From Gremmenia infestans (Eukaryota > Ascomycota > Leotiomycetes > Helotiales > Hamatocanthoscyphaceae), in contig JAFEVB010000015.1 in assembly GCA_032629725.1 (NCBI GenBank), forward strand, positions 1,736,001 through 1,800,000: 64,000 bases of DNA, in the 5' to 3' direction. Shown one piece after another: positions 11,613 through 22,560 of the stretch. Positions within the stretch are counted from its first letter, which is position 1; each line of letters opens with the position of its first letter. The notes beneath the pieces are model-generated. The model was not told the origin of the DNA. It did no database searches and was given only the letters and a program-made list of their open reading frames with translations. The position numbers and the translations under genes were made by a program.

Positions 11613-13626
11613 ATGGCACCTGCTAAGAAACGCGATGTACCTATTCAAGATCACGAATACCAAGAGTATCAACCGGAGTCTCAACAACGGAAGAGAAGAA
11701 TTACCAACTCTACTGGAGTTCAACCTGGCCGTAATATTCAAAAGGTCATGGCACAGAATATGAAGGCGGCTGGGGCACACCAGTCTTCACTAGGTACACA
11801 GGGTATGGACACATTCTACCCCGTACAGCAGAAAACAAAGAATGCGATGGTTGGACATGTTTTACTGACAATTTTTGAATGGTAGTCCAGAGGCGAGGAA
11901 AGCAAATCAAGCAGCCTCCAACTCCTCCGACCCCTCCGAGAGAGATCATTGATCTATCGGAAGAGGAGCCAAGCTTGCAGGACCAGGATCAAGGGCTTAC
12001 GGAACGTATGCTAGGAACAACTAAAAAGCTAATCGCGCCTTGCAATGGCTTTCCACGATTTAACAAGGAGGATGTCTTTGTTCTTGTCTCCGCTATTGCC
12101 CCATCAAAATTCAGCTATCAGCTTAACAGTGCTATACTATCCCAGCATTCTGAGTGGTTTCGAGAGACTTTGAGTCATGAAATTGAGGAGTATGACTTGG
12201 CTAAGGTTGCGGAGGTGAAGAGGGTTACTGGCTTGGTTCACTTGTATGAACTGCATTTTCATCCTGATGCCAAACTTTGGGCTCTAGTCAAGACGGTGAG
12301 TTCATATTCCTCCCTAGCCCAAAGAGCTTTTCAGATAATTCAAAGGGTTCGGACTAACCACTAGGGTAGTGCATTACAATACCACAGAGTGTAAGAGATT
12401 CCATCGATGCCGCCGTTCTATCTGAGATTCAAGCCGATGCAAATGCCTGTGCAACTGCCTATGCCAACCGTTATAGTCCTACTCAGTCAGCGCTGGATGT
12501 CACTAAATCAACACTATCTCCAGCCAGGACAGCTGATAATATTGTCACCGTATCCCCTGAAGCTACCCTAGATGGTGAGCCAGATGCACCTAGTTCGAGT
12601 CCAAATATTCAGGACGAGAAAACAGCAATAAGTGCGAAGCGAGAAAGCGAGGATGCAGCGAAGGTTAGGGCGCAAGAGGACGAGACAAAGAAAGTTATCA
12701 ACAAGCCTGAAGTATCGGAACAGCCCACCAAGCTCGAAATCTGCGAGGCCTACAACAACCTATTCCTCACCTACCACTCCAAACCCCCCGAAATCACCAC
12801 AGCCAACATCCAAAAAGCCCTCTCCCAATCAGAACTCCTCCTCAAAATCGCCTCCTACTACGTCTCCCTGCCCACCGTCCGCCTACACGTGAACAACATC
12901 CTGATCAATTACGGCCGCGAGCTCTATCAAGCCATACGCCAAAACCCGCCTCGCTGGCTCTTCTTATCCATCCACCTAGAATCAGGGCCTATCTTCAAAG
13001 AATCCCTCATTCACATTGTTGGAAGCTATCCCAGTTGGCCATGGAAGACATTTCCGCAGAGCAGACTGACGCCCGAAATACTCGCTATCATCAGAACCAA
13101 GGTCGACGAACTGCGATCTTTAAAAGCCAAAGTCAATGAAGCACTCTTTATGAGCACACTTAGCGTTGCAGGCAAGGAAGTCGCGCTGGGTGTAGAGAAT
13201 AAAGAGGTGCTTGATACATGGTGCACAGTACAGCTATGGCGGGATTGGTTCTGTCGCGCTCTCAACCAAGCCAAAGCCTCTTATCCCACCGCCACAACCA
13301 CGTTCTTTGATTTCGATGCAGCTATGTACCGTACGATGGCTAAGGGTGGTGATGCATATCTGCCTCTTGATAATGTCAAGCATTGGCGCGAAGAGTACGG
13401 CGTGACGCGGTTGGACTGCGCGAAGTGGACAGCTGAGGATTTGGAGGAGGATCTGGCGATTATGAAGAGGTATGCGCAGGGAGTGGTGCAACCGCTGCTA
13501 GAGAATCAGAGCATGCTGTCGGTGGTGGAGGATGGGATTGGGTATCTCACTTGCACAAAAGTAGGGAACGATGAGCTGCCTTGGGCGAAGAAGGCGGATT
13601 CCCTCTCTACCCCGTCTCTACCTTGA
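11613..13626 (+). CDS. BTB/POZ-like domain protein, function unknown
   Basis: Three exons: 11613-11793, 11886-12295 and 12388-13626, with introns at 11794-11885 and 12296-12387. About 609 residues. The start MAPAKKRDVPIQD is basic; a Pro-Thr-rich segment (PPTPPTPPREIIDLSEEEP) follows. Residues about 125-165 read as a diverged BTB core (EDVFVLVSAIAPSKFSYQLN, then SAILSQHSEWFRETL), the place where BTB proteins have a D.....F..H...L...S..F pattern. Then come a charged low-complexity stretch rich in Ser, Lys and Glu (near 12540-12730) and a long helical carboxy-terminal region with no known motif. Fungal genomes hold many such lineage-specific BTB-like proteins. No lesion seen. BTB assignment is moderate because conservation is weak. 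Confidence 0.7.
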
Positions 13627-14054
13627 AATATCGATACTCACGCATGGCTCTGCTTCGTGCATGGTCACAGAAGGGGAATATCGCCTCTTGATATCTCATA
13701 TTGCGAGCTGGTTTTGGGTCATCGGTGTTTCTTTGCAGACACGCTTTCTTTATATGGGATCATACCGGGGGAACATATAGATGAGATTTGTCACCAAACA
13801 TATTCATTTTTTCCTTACATTCTTCGGAAACATCGAAGAAACATGAGTGGAAGCAACTCCTTACTTGCCTGGACCACAATTAGCTATCACTCTTTATCTC
13901 TCTGTATTACCCACAAAACAACACAATTAGCTAGAAAGAATAACAAACACTTATTAAGATTGCAATATCAAAAACCCTTTTCTTGAAAACGCCTCCCATA
14001 TGCATGTTGTGTCCCAGACGCCGCGCTAACTGTACATCACCAGCCTCAAAACTG
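13627..14054. other. Convergent 3' region, no gene seen
   Basis: Lies between the converging BTB-like and cyclin H genes. AT-rich toward 13800-13980 and presumably holds both 3' untranslated ends. No motif recognised. Confidence 0.5.
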
Positions 14055-15255
14055 TTACTTCTGGATAGTCGGGCCAAAGAGATCATGTCCCTCCTTCGCA
14101 GACTGTTCACGTTCCAGTTTCCGCTTCTTGACAACCCTCTCGTCATCCTCCCCATCCCCCTCCCTTTTCGCCCTTTGCAAGCTCACCAAGTCGATCTTTT
14201 CTGGGTTCCGACACTTCCTAAGTTTCTTCGCCAGTGCGCCTAGTTCCTTCTTCTCCGCAACGCTCTGCTCATTCCCCGGATCCATACTCTGCAACATCTG
14301 TGCGCATTTGTCTAAAGCTTCCATGAGTTTTGCAGATAGCGCGGAGTTCGCGGAGCCAGGAGGTAATTTCAAGCCGAGGTATAGGGATATGAGTTGTCGA
14401 TCTGCGATAAGAAGGGAAGCCATCATGATCTGAGAGGGTGTGTAGTGAAAATATACATCCGTCAAGAGTGCACTTGTTTTCAGATATTCCCTGGCCTTCC
14501 CATGTGCTTCTTTAACCCTCCTGCTCATACCCCGCAGCGTATCTCCGACGCCTGGGATTTGGCCGTTAGCCATAGCTTGTAGCTCCATCACCGCTCCTTC
14601 CAGAGCACGAAAGGGATGCCGTACATCGAATGTGAAGCGTAGGCCTTGAGTGAGTAGGAATTCGGAGGCGAGGATCTCCTCCGGTTTCGTGGCAGTGATT
14701 GCTTCTGCGAATTTAGTGAGACGGAAGTAATGGTTTTCTGTCTTTGTGGCGAAGAAGAGGGCGGTCTTGAGGAGGGTCTTGGGGTCGTAGGTCATGCAAG
14801 AATTCGTAATATAGAAACGTTTTATATATTGGACTGCTGTCGCCTACGGCTCCATTAGCATTTATTCCAACATCCCACTCCTTGAAATGTATATAAATGG
14901 GTCAAGTGCCTACCTTGACATCTGTAGGCACCTGCAAATGATCCCCAAGCTGTAAGGTCTGCCGACAAAAATGTGTGACAAGCTTCAATTCCTCCTCCAC
15001 GGTCAAGCAATCCACCTCCCCCTCTGGCGCTGCGCTCACGGCTCTACTGTTCCCTCCATCTGCCTCGCTCGTGTTTCCAGATGACGCAGCAGCGCGCGCT
15101 TCTCGTACGCGCCGTACAGCATCCCGTACGCGATTTGCTGCGTTGCGGTTGGTAGTCGTGCGGAGCTCGAGTAGAGATGCAGGCGTGAAGGACCATAATC
15201 GATATTGTGTTGAGGTCCTGTAGCGCTCGTCTTCCGAAACTGACGATGGAGTCAT
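14055..15255 (-). CDS. ccl1: Cyclin H (TFIIH / CAK kinase cyclin subunit)
   Basis: Cyclin partner of the Cdk7/Kin28 kinase in TFIIH, nuclear, acting in transcription initiation and CDK activation. Two exons: 15255-14914 and 14843-14055, intron 14844-14913. I chose the ATG at 15255 because the frame upstream (to 15378) does not look like the family, while MTPSSVSEDERYRTSTQYRLWSF is the expected start. Splicing at CCGTAG gives DVKATAVQYIKRFYITNSCM, the first cyclin-box helices; MTYDPKTLLKTALFFATKTE follows. The second repeat contains YTPSQIMMASLLIADR. The carboxy-terminal tail is basic (VVKKRKLERE). About 376 residues, close to yeast Ccl1 (about 390). A Ser/Ala-rich insert sits around residues 60-85. 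Confidence 0.9.
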
Positions 15256-16690
15256 TATGGTGTGAAGGGTTGGTGAGCGGGCATGGTTTGGAGGGGGAAT
15301 ACCTAGGATTTTTGAGGTTCGAGTCGCGCTAGCGCGCTTCACCTCGCGTTTTCCCGCTGAGGACCACCAGGACTTCATCTCTCTTCCACACTTTCTTAGA
15401 ATATTATAGTGCTCATCGAAACAAAAGTTATATGTTTTGTTTCTCTCTTCTTTATGCTGAATAAACTATCTGATATTTCCCAGGCTTCCCCGTGGCAGTT
15501 GCTCGCAATATATAAACCACATCCCTGTGGTAAAGGTGAAGCACCTACAGAAACCATCTCACGACGTCAAAGTGATGATATGCCAATATTTTATTCCTAT
15601 CATAATGTTGCGTTTGCTTTATACAGCGTTTTTCTTATTCGAGCCCTTGATTGACCGGTTTATCTATTCAATTCTCTTCAGCCTCTTTGCTGCTTTACAC
15701 AACTTATAGTGTTCACGCATCCCACTATCAAAAGATTAAATATCATAGTTCCTCCCCAATGAAATCTCACCCATCCAACTGTTTTAGGTGCAACAACCTG
15801 CATCATACGGATCTGTTACATTGGAAGGCAGTCAGTGCAATGCGGAGAAATTCCAGTCGTGCTGGTTTATGATGAGTAGTAAATACTTGTCAAAGGATCA
15901 CAATATAGCGCAGAAAGTGCCTGTGCGTGCACTTGATTTGGTAAGAAGCAGATGGGCACATGTACGAGGACACTCACCACCGCTGGCAAGTGCCACAACT
16001 CTGAGTACTGATTTTGATGAACGCATCCTGAAACAATCGGCGGTGGAAACTTTGAAGTTCCTATCGCAGGAGACTGCTCCGACTCTTTATCCCCTAGGGG
16101 CCGAGTCAACGTTGTCAGATCAGGCATTAATGTGTAAACTTCACTTCTACCTCGACAGTATATATACAAGCCAGGAGAGATCGGGAAGTCTCCGATTTCC
16201 TGACGAGTGACCAACCATGGCGCTTGAAGCTGCTGTACTTCTCCAGGCATAAGACGGTAGTACCGCATGGTCAATAGGTTACGCGATACATGAACGAATC
16301 TTTTAAATTGAAAGAATGTCGGTTATACGGTCTGCAGGGACGGCAAACTCGGTATATAATACTACTAGTCTCGGGATAATATTCTGGGGAAATTACCCGA
16401 GACTAACATCTGAGCTTATGGGAAGAACCCAGAAACAGATGAAAGTTCAGCTGCATCATAATCGATTCACCTGGGTAAAGAAGATATTCGCAATGTAGGC
16501 CTCCTTGCCTTCACTCCGAATATATGGTAATCCTTGAACATAAGGATGAATTGGTGGGGAAATGAACACATGAGAGCATGTGGCAAGCCCTATTGATATT
16601 AAGATTTTAAGATTACACTCCACCACGATAGAAGTCCTCCCTTCCCTGGGCGTCAAAAGCTCCCAAGTACCTCTAATTTTTTCCAGCTCT
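15256..16690. other. Intergenic, no gene seen
   Basis: About 1.4 kb. Frames of up to 140 codons overlap on both strands but none has domain-like composition. A TATATAAA at about 15510 has no gene in a suitable place. A B-box-like GGTTCGAGTC near 15320 has no tRNA cloverleaf around it. Confidence 0.5.
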
Positions 16691-17918
16691 TTACAACGAA
16701 ATTGGGCCTTGGCACACATCGATCAGTCCCAAATAATGATTATGCGCCTCCCCATCAATTGGCACTAGCCCTGTACCAGCATTACATCCCTCATTCCCCA
16801 CGCCTTCGCATACAACGACATCCTGCGCGCCATAATCCTCCTTTGTATCATTCCCCGCACTCAGCCAGTATTCCGGGCTCGTATGCTGGTAGCCAATCCA
16901 AGTAGGGGGTAGCTGAGGCACAGGGTCGTTCACATGCGTCATTCTAAAATTGCTTCCTTGGGCAGGGGCTTGGGAAGTTACAAAGTCCGCAAAGGCCTCA
17001 TTCCCAACTCGTGGGGATCCATAAGTGTAGGTATCCACACTATGATTCAAACTCCTCAGCTCAACAGCAGCTAGGGTCCCTACTGCGGCTCCAATACTAT
17101 GGCCAGTGACCACAATGGAGTAGTTGGGGTGGGCAAGGATCGTAGTGGAAATGGCGGCTAGGACGATTGAACGCCGTTCTGACCATCCGGTGGCAAATCC
17201 CGAGTGAACCCAGCAGGCATTACAATCCGTGTAGGGTATTTCAACGAAAGCGAAGTCCGAGAGGTAGTTTCGGATTGTGTTGCCGGAGCCGGCGAATGCT
17301 ACTACAATCAACGAGCGAACGGGATCAAGCGCGACCTAGAACATGGGGGAGTTAGTTATTTCCTGTTCAAGAAGGTTTCGGGAGTAGAAGGAGCTTATGT
17401 TTCCAGTTTAGGAAGTGTATAAGGAGTACTTGGAGTACATGAGACGAAACATGATAGAAGGGGGCAGGGTAAAATCAAAGAGCCAGTTTTGCTTACGTAA
17501 CCTTTGATGTCGGATACCGTGGTGTCATTTCTATTTCGAGGAATTAGAGAATCCGAAGAGAGCGTAGAGAAGACTTACTCGCCGCCGAATTCTACGACCG
17601 AAGTAACATTGTTTGCTTCTACTAGAGGGCACGCGGTCCCCGAGCAGGTAATTGGCGAGCCGGCGGTAGAGTTCTCATTGCTTGGGCAGTAAGAGGCTGA
17701 CGTGAAATTTGCGAACAGTTTGAAATTATCAAGCAAAGCTTCGGTTATGCCAGTTGTGGTATTATCTGTAGGGAGGGTAGGGTAAATAGAAAATCGAGTA
17801 ATCAAGGGTTCATGTGCTGACCTCTTGGCTGAAGAACATTTCGGGTCGTCTGAAGTGAAACAGCTTTTGTATGGAATACCACAGCACCCAATATAAACAA
17901 CATTGCCTGGAGATGCAT
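16691..17918 (-). CDS. Secreted class 3 lipase
   Basis: Extracellular triacylglycerol lipase or feruloyl-esterase-like enzyme. Four exons: 17918-17822, 17765-17579, 17530-17497 (only 34 nt) and 17335-16691. Introns are 17766-17821, 17531-17578 and 17336-17496. I chose ATG 17918 because it gives a signal peptide (MHLQAMLFILGAVVFHTKA) and joins in frame to TGITEALLDNFKLFANFTSASYC, the usual start of these lipases. Then follow the oxyanion-loop region VVAFAGSGNT, the nucleophile elbow GHSIGAA (Ser about residue 186, Ile where most have Leu), the acid in HVNDPVPQLPP and the terminal His in HNHYLG. About 320 residues, normal length. Paired Cys residues fit secretion. No lesion seen. Confidence 0.92.
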
Positions 17919-18454
17919 TATTGATTTGGATAAAGAGAAGTATCACCCCAATTGCCGAGCTCGACAGCGAAGACTTTGCGAGAGCGCCTCACGCAAGATG
18001 AACGTCCGTCTTCGACTAATCACCAAGCAAAGCGCGCACAATTGAAACGACGAATATTGAAACTTTTCGATTACAAAATGGAAAATCAAGGCAGGAAGGT
18101 AAGGAGCCAAAGGCCGAAGAAGTCAGAAAACACGGAGATTGTCATGTGATTACGGCCATATATCCCAAAACGGAAGGAAATATATGATCCACGCTCAATC
18201 GGGTTGACATAATCTGCCGAGTCCTATAAAACGAGAAACATAAGACTGACGGAACCCCAATTAAGTTCATGGGATTTATTTCTCCCTCCCATAAGTTCCT
18301 ATCTTGTTTTTAGTCTTGAACCTCAAGGTTGTGCAAATTTGGAATTGAACTATCTCTCATAAAATTAAATAAAATTAACAATCAAAATCGATCGGGCATC
18401 AAGCCGTCGCGTTGTCTAGAAGATGTCGTCTGCGCTCCTCGGTCAATTGGCTCG
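17919..18454. other. Intergenic, no gene seen
   Basis: Upstream of the lipase and downstream of the ceramide synthase, both on the minus strand. Only short frames of basic, low-information composition. Confidence 0.5.
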
Positions 18455-19961
18455 TCACATCCGCATCCTGTTCAGAAATTGCTTTCGGTTATTTTGCCCA
18501 CGAAAGCTAACTCCAGTTGCGGTCCCTTTTATGCTGCTGCGGCGATCTCGCCCTGTCAAGACAATGTTCTCGACGCCAACTTCTTCTTTTCCTAGGAGCT
18601 TAGGAATTTGTTCTTCTTGTTGCTGCTCGTCCTCCTCCTCATCCATGTCACTCCTGACATCCTCGGCGTTGTTACCTTGAAGGACTCGTATAACGATTCG
18701 GAAGATGGAAACAGACCACATGATCTGCAAGACTTGGATGAAGAGAAGAAAACATAGGAAGCCGAACATCATGTTGTTGTTAAAGCAGACGGTGCCCGCA
18801 AGATCACCGAAAGGTTCAAGCAGGTGAGACCAGCCAGTGAGTAGAGGAAGTGGGCCTTCAAGTTGGTCCGCAGTACCCTTGTAACAGGCTGGAGTTATCA
18901 GTCGAGGCAAATCAGAATAGACGCTCCAACAAGTCACCATGTAGAACACGTGGCGAGTGAAAAGCCATGAGACCACAAATACCCCAAATACGATATCGCA
19001 GAGGGTGGTGAAGCCAAGATATTTGAGGCATTTAGCAAGCTATTCAATTGATTAGCAAACCGATAGGTCTTTCAATATCCCCCGACTTACTGGAAGTACC
19101 AAATCGACGAAGTCCATCAGCATCAAAATCAGGTGGCCGACCCGAGTTTGGTGGTAGGCGTATGACACGTAGATGAGCCCAACTGTGACCACGTGGTGGC
19201 CCATCATCTCCCAGTAATCCTTTCGGCGGCCCTGTATATGTAGAACGATGATTTCTTTCACGTAGTACGCGCCTTCTGCAAGTATATACATCTTCATGAG
19301 ACCATTGAGTTCTCTCTGGGGCCAATTGGTCCACAACTCCTCCATATTGAGAAAATATGGCGACTGGTAGTATATATACTACAAATGGTTAGTCCTGACC
19401 GCAACTCGCATATCACTGGTAGTTGAACTTCTACATACCATGCCCAGGGGACAGAAGATGGTGTAGTATGTGAAGATCCATCCTTGTTCCGAGAATTTAG
19501 TCACGTTCTTTCTCGTAGCTGTTCCTAACGCTCTTGCAAGCGGGACCAGGACATATTTCATGAAAGCTGCACGGATGCCAGCGAAGAGCACAATACAAAA
19601 GCTTATGAAGAAAAAGTCATCATGACCGGCAGCGTATTTCTCGGTGTATGAGTTGTAGTATGACAGATTGAAAAACCTAGACGTGTAAGGTCGGGCTCTG
19701 GCCATACAGATATGCGTGATGAAGAGGACGGCGATAAGGCCGAATGAGATTCCTGCTCGTTGTCAGCAAGATTTTCGATTCGACAGAAGCAAGATGCACG
19801 CATGGCATGATCAATGGCCATGTCACTAGTGGGTGCCTACCGATCTGATTGTCGAATAGCCAGCGAGCCAGGTTTTTTCGAAGACTTCCGCCTTTCTGCG
19901 GCCCCTCCCTAGTGCTCTGACTGGACAGCCGCCAATTCTGGCTGGGATCTACTTTTGTCAT
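18455..19961 (-). CDS. Ceramide synthase, LAG1-type (TLC domain)
   Basis: Acyl-CoA-dependent ceramide synthase in the ER membrane. Four exons: 19961-19841, 19752-19439, 19378-19091 and 19039-18455; introns 19753-19840, 19379-19438 and 19040-19090. About 435 residues. The start MTKVDPSQNWRLSSQ leads into LARWLFDNQIGISFGLIAVL (first membrane segment), then NLSYYNSYTEKYAAGHDDFF, typical of the LAG1 class. The Lag motif is intact: WEMMGHHVVTVGLIYVSY holds the paired His, and a downstream D-x-x-x-D (MDFVDLVLPLAKCLKY) holds the two acidic residues. The tail is strongly acidic and Gln-rich (DMDEEEDEQQQEEQ). It is divergent to a second, broken ceramide synthase of the BAR1 class at 20.5-21.8 kb. I see no lesion. 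Confidence 0.9.
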
Positions 19962-20547
19962 TTTGAGCTTCTTGCGATTGTGGTCAATCTTGCTGCAAGA
20001 AGTACAGAGCTCGAATAGTAAAGCTAAAAGTTAACACATACAGTACTGGCATTTGCCGTTGAGATATCTGGCTCGCAAATCATACGATATTATCAGATTC
20101 CGGGATTCCGAGATGGGTCCGTGCTGAATTAGGAGGGTCACTTGGATGTCAGTGGGCCTGGAACTCTAAACATGCGAATATTATAATAGAAGTCCTAACC
20201 CCGAGAAGGGGATAAAAAGTTGAAATTCAATATAGTTGACAGTTTTTATGATTCCGGTTTCCTATTATTTTATGGAAAGATCGTCGTTGAGTCTAAAAGC
20301 GGGCCCAACATGGGAATTACAAAAACACAAAAACCTCCAAAATGCGGGTCATACTCTTATAATGGGAAAAAAACTAAACACAATAAAATCAAGTTCACAA
20401 TTTCTTTCATTTCTCCCATTCATCGACCTTTACTTCTGTCTTTTTCTTCCAAACAGGAAAACCAGGAACATTCGAATCACAACGCTCTTACTCCAGCCCT
20501 ATCAGACCTTTGATCTACAACAAATCTCGGCGCACTTCCATTTAACA
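19962..20547. other. Shared upstream region of the two ceramide synthase genes
   Basis: About 590 bp between the divergent starts. It would have to hold both promoters. AT-rich tracts lie around 20220-20440. No clear TATA box or repeated operator was identified. Confidence 0.45.
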
Positions 20548-21845
20548 TCATCAATTAGTCTCGAACGCCCTTCACGCCGGAAAAATAGGCAGCATAATTC
20601 ATCCAATAAGTCTTTGAGTCCCAGAAAACCTCGTTCCTTCCTGCGCAGATATAGACTCTTCGCTATGAAGCACACCTGGATGGTTCCCCTAGTTCTCTTG
20701 CTTGCTATGCTCTTTTATACGTCATCAACCCAACAGAGTCCAACATGATGCATCATCTCATTTTTCTCTCCTACAAGCTTTCTCCCGAGGCTGGTGCCCG
20801 TCCCGGCACGCCTGTACAATACGGCAAGGGCCCGTGGGACTTTGCATTCGTCTTCTTTTACACCGTTATCCTATCATTCACGCGCGAGCTCATCATGCAA
20901 GAGTCTCTACGTCCCTCAGCTCTTCGCTACGAGATCAAGTCACGCAATAAACAGGCACGCTTTATGGAGCAAATGTATACGGCAATGTACTTCTCGCTTC
21001 TTGGGCCGGCTGGATTATATGTCATGAGTCGGACACCAGTATAGTACTTCAACACCCGTTGCATGTATGATTCTTTCCCGCACAAGATCCACGAAGCTAA
21101 TTTCAAGTTTTACTACCTGTTTCAGGCTGCATACTGGGTCCAGCAAGCCTTGGTACTGTTACTGGGTATGGAGAAGCCAAGAAAAGACTTTAAGGAACTC
21201 GTAAGACATCACATTGTCACTATATCTCTTATTGGTCTGAGCTACAAGTGTCATTTCACGTACATGGGTATTGCCATCTATTTGGCCCATGATATCAGTG
21301 ACTTCTTCCTTGCCGTAAGTTGAAGTGTCGGTGGCATTCTTCGGCGACTTTACTAGTGAACTTCATAGATATCCAAATCCCTCAACTATGTCGACAGCCC
21401 CTTGCAAAGACCATATTTCGGTCTTTGTATATCTACATGGATAAATCTTCGTCACTTTCTGAGTATGCGTATCATTCTCTCGCTTTTCAACGAGTTTAAG
21501 ACTATTGGACCCTATAAACTTGACTGGGAAGCAGAACAGTTCAAATCTCCACTCACTAAAGTTATTGCCCTCGGTCTGTTATCCGCGCTCCAGGCGTTGA
21601 ACCTCTTTTGGCTCTTCTGCCTTTTTCGGAGGGCGTATCGGTTGGTTGTGTATCGAATTGCGAAAGATGATAGATCTGAGGTTGAGGAGTCGGAGCTTGA
21701 GGAGCCTTCATTAAAGGGCCTTGGATTAGCCAACGGAAATGCGAACGGGCTCGTCAAAGCTACCGGGAACGACACTATTGTACCACGACCTACGAGGGCA
21801 GTGGGACGCTCTTGTGCTGGGGATCTCTCGAGAATTGTGGGGTAG
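20548..21845 (+). pseudogene. Broken ceramide synthase, BAR1-type (TLC domain)
   Basis: Reads as a second ceramide synthase class: RRYRLFAMKHTWMVPLVLLL, then after a frame change NPTESNMMHHLIFLSYKL, GPWDFAFVFFYTVILSFTREL, YFSLLGPAGLYVMSRTPV, YFNTRCMYDSFPHK, FKELVRHHIVTISLIGLSY (paired His intact), AHDISDFFLA (both Asp intact) and, after the intron at 21315-21368, SKSLNYVDSPLQRPYFGL, NEFKTIGPYKLDWE and a stop at 21843-21845. Two lesions are visible: an extra TA in a TTTTATAC stretch at about 20716-20719 shifts the frame, and TAG at 21042-21044 replaces the Trp expected in RTPVWYFNT. No good start codon was found upstream of the RRY stretch, so the left limit is approximate. The catalytic core and the splice sites are otherwise kept, which suggests recent loss. 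Confidence 0.82.
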
Positions 21846-22560
21846 CCTAGTGGAAGGATGTGTAATATTGTCATGTAATACGCGGATGTGCCACTTTTGT
21901 GGGATAATAGATGGAAAGATGTCAGTTAGTTAGTGGGTAGCGGATAAGATTATGTTCTTTTCAGTATATGAACGAAGTAAGAGCAACCGTCGAAACAACT
22001 TCTATCGCTTTTTAGAATACTGAAAGTGCAACTCTGGATTGTTTTATGGAGCAGCGCTTCGATTGAAATTTTATCATAATGCTGCAGAAATCTATAGTTG
22101 TTATTCAAGGGTTATAGCTCAAGGCAAAGGGAATATTTATCCATTATCATAAGCAATAACAATCTTCTGTTTCAACCTTATTTTGATTGTCGTATTAGGG
22201 GCTCAGGGATTTCGCGTAGAGGTGATGGCTGAGTCAGCAGTGAGATCCATTTCTTTAAAATTGGCGGCTGACGCTATCTCCATCAAAATCTCTTGAACAT
22301 ATAAATTATATCGTCGCATTACACCCCAATCCATCTCTTCTACTTCAGCCAGCATGGAGGTAATCATTATTCAATAGTCTCTGGCCTAGACTCTCGCAAC
22401 AGGGTACGGACTTTGGAAGACTGGCCAGAAAACGCAGAGACCCGATAGTGCCGAGCTCAGCTCTGCGGACTTCAACATACGTTGAACTATTTAAAGATCG
22501 TTTCAAATTTGTATCCATTGTGTACCCTAGCTCTGTTGTATTCAACGTCCAACTTTGAGG
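21846..22560. other. Intergenic, no gene seen
   Basis: AT-rich, holding the 3' end of the BAR1-type relic and the promoter of the Vps62-like gene. An ATATAAATTATAT tract near 22299-22311 could be a core promoter element. No coding signal. Confidence 0.45.

Noticed and set aside
15300..15345. GGTTCGAGTC, similar to a tRNA B-box
   Set aside because: No matching stem, D-arm or acceptor stem around it on either strand; it is upstream of the cyclin H start.
18000..22000. Secondary-metabolite cluster around the ceramide synthases
   Set aside because: No polyketide synthase, peptide synthetase, aminotransferase or P450 is visible within the window; neighbours are a lipase and a Vps62-like gene.
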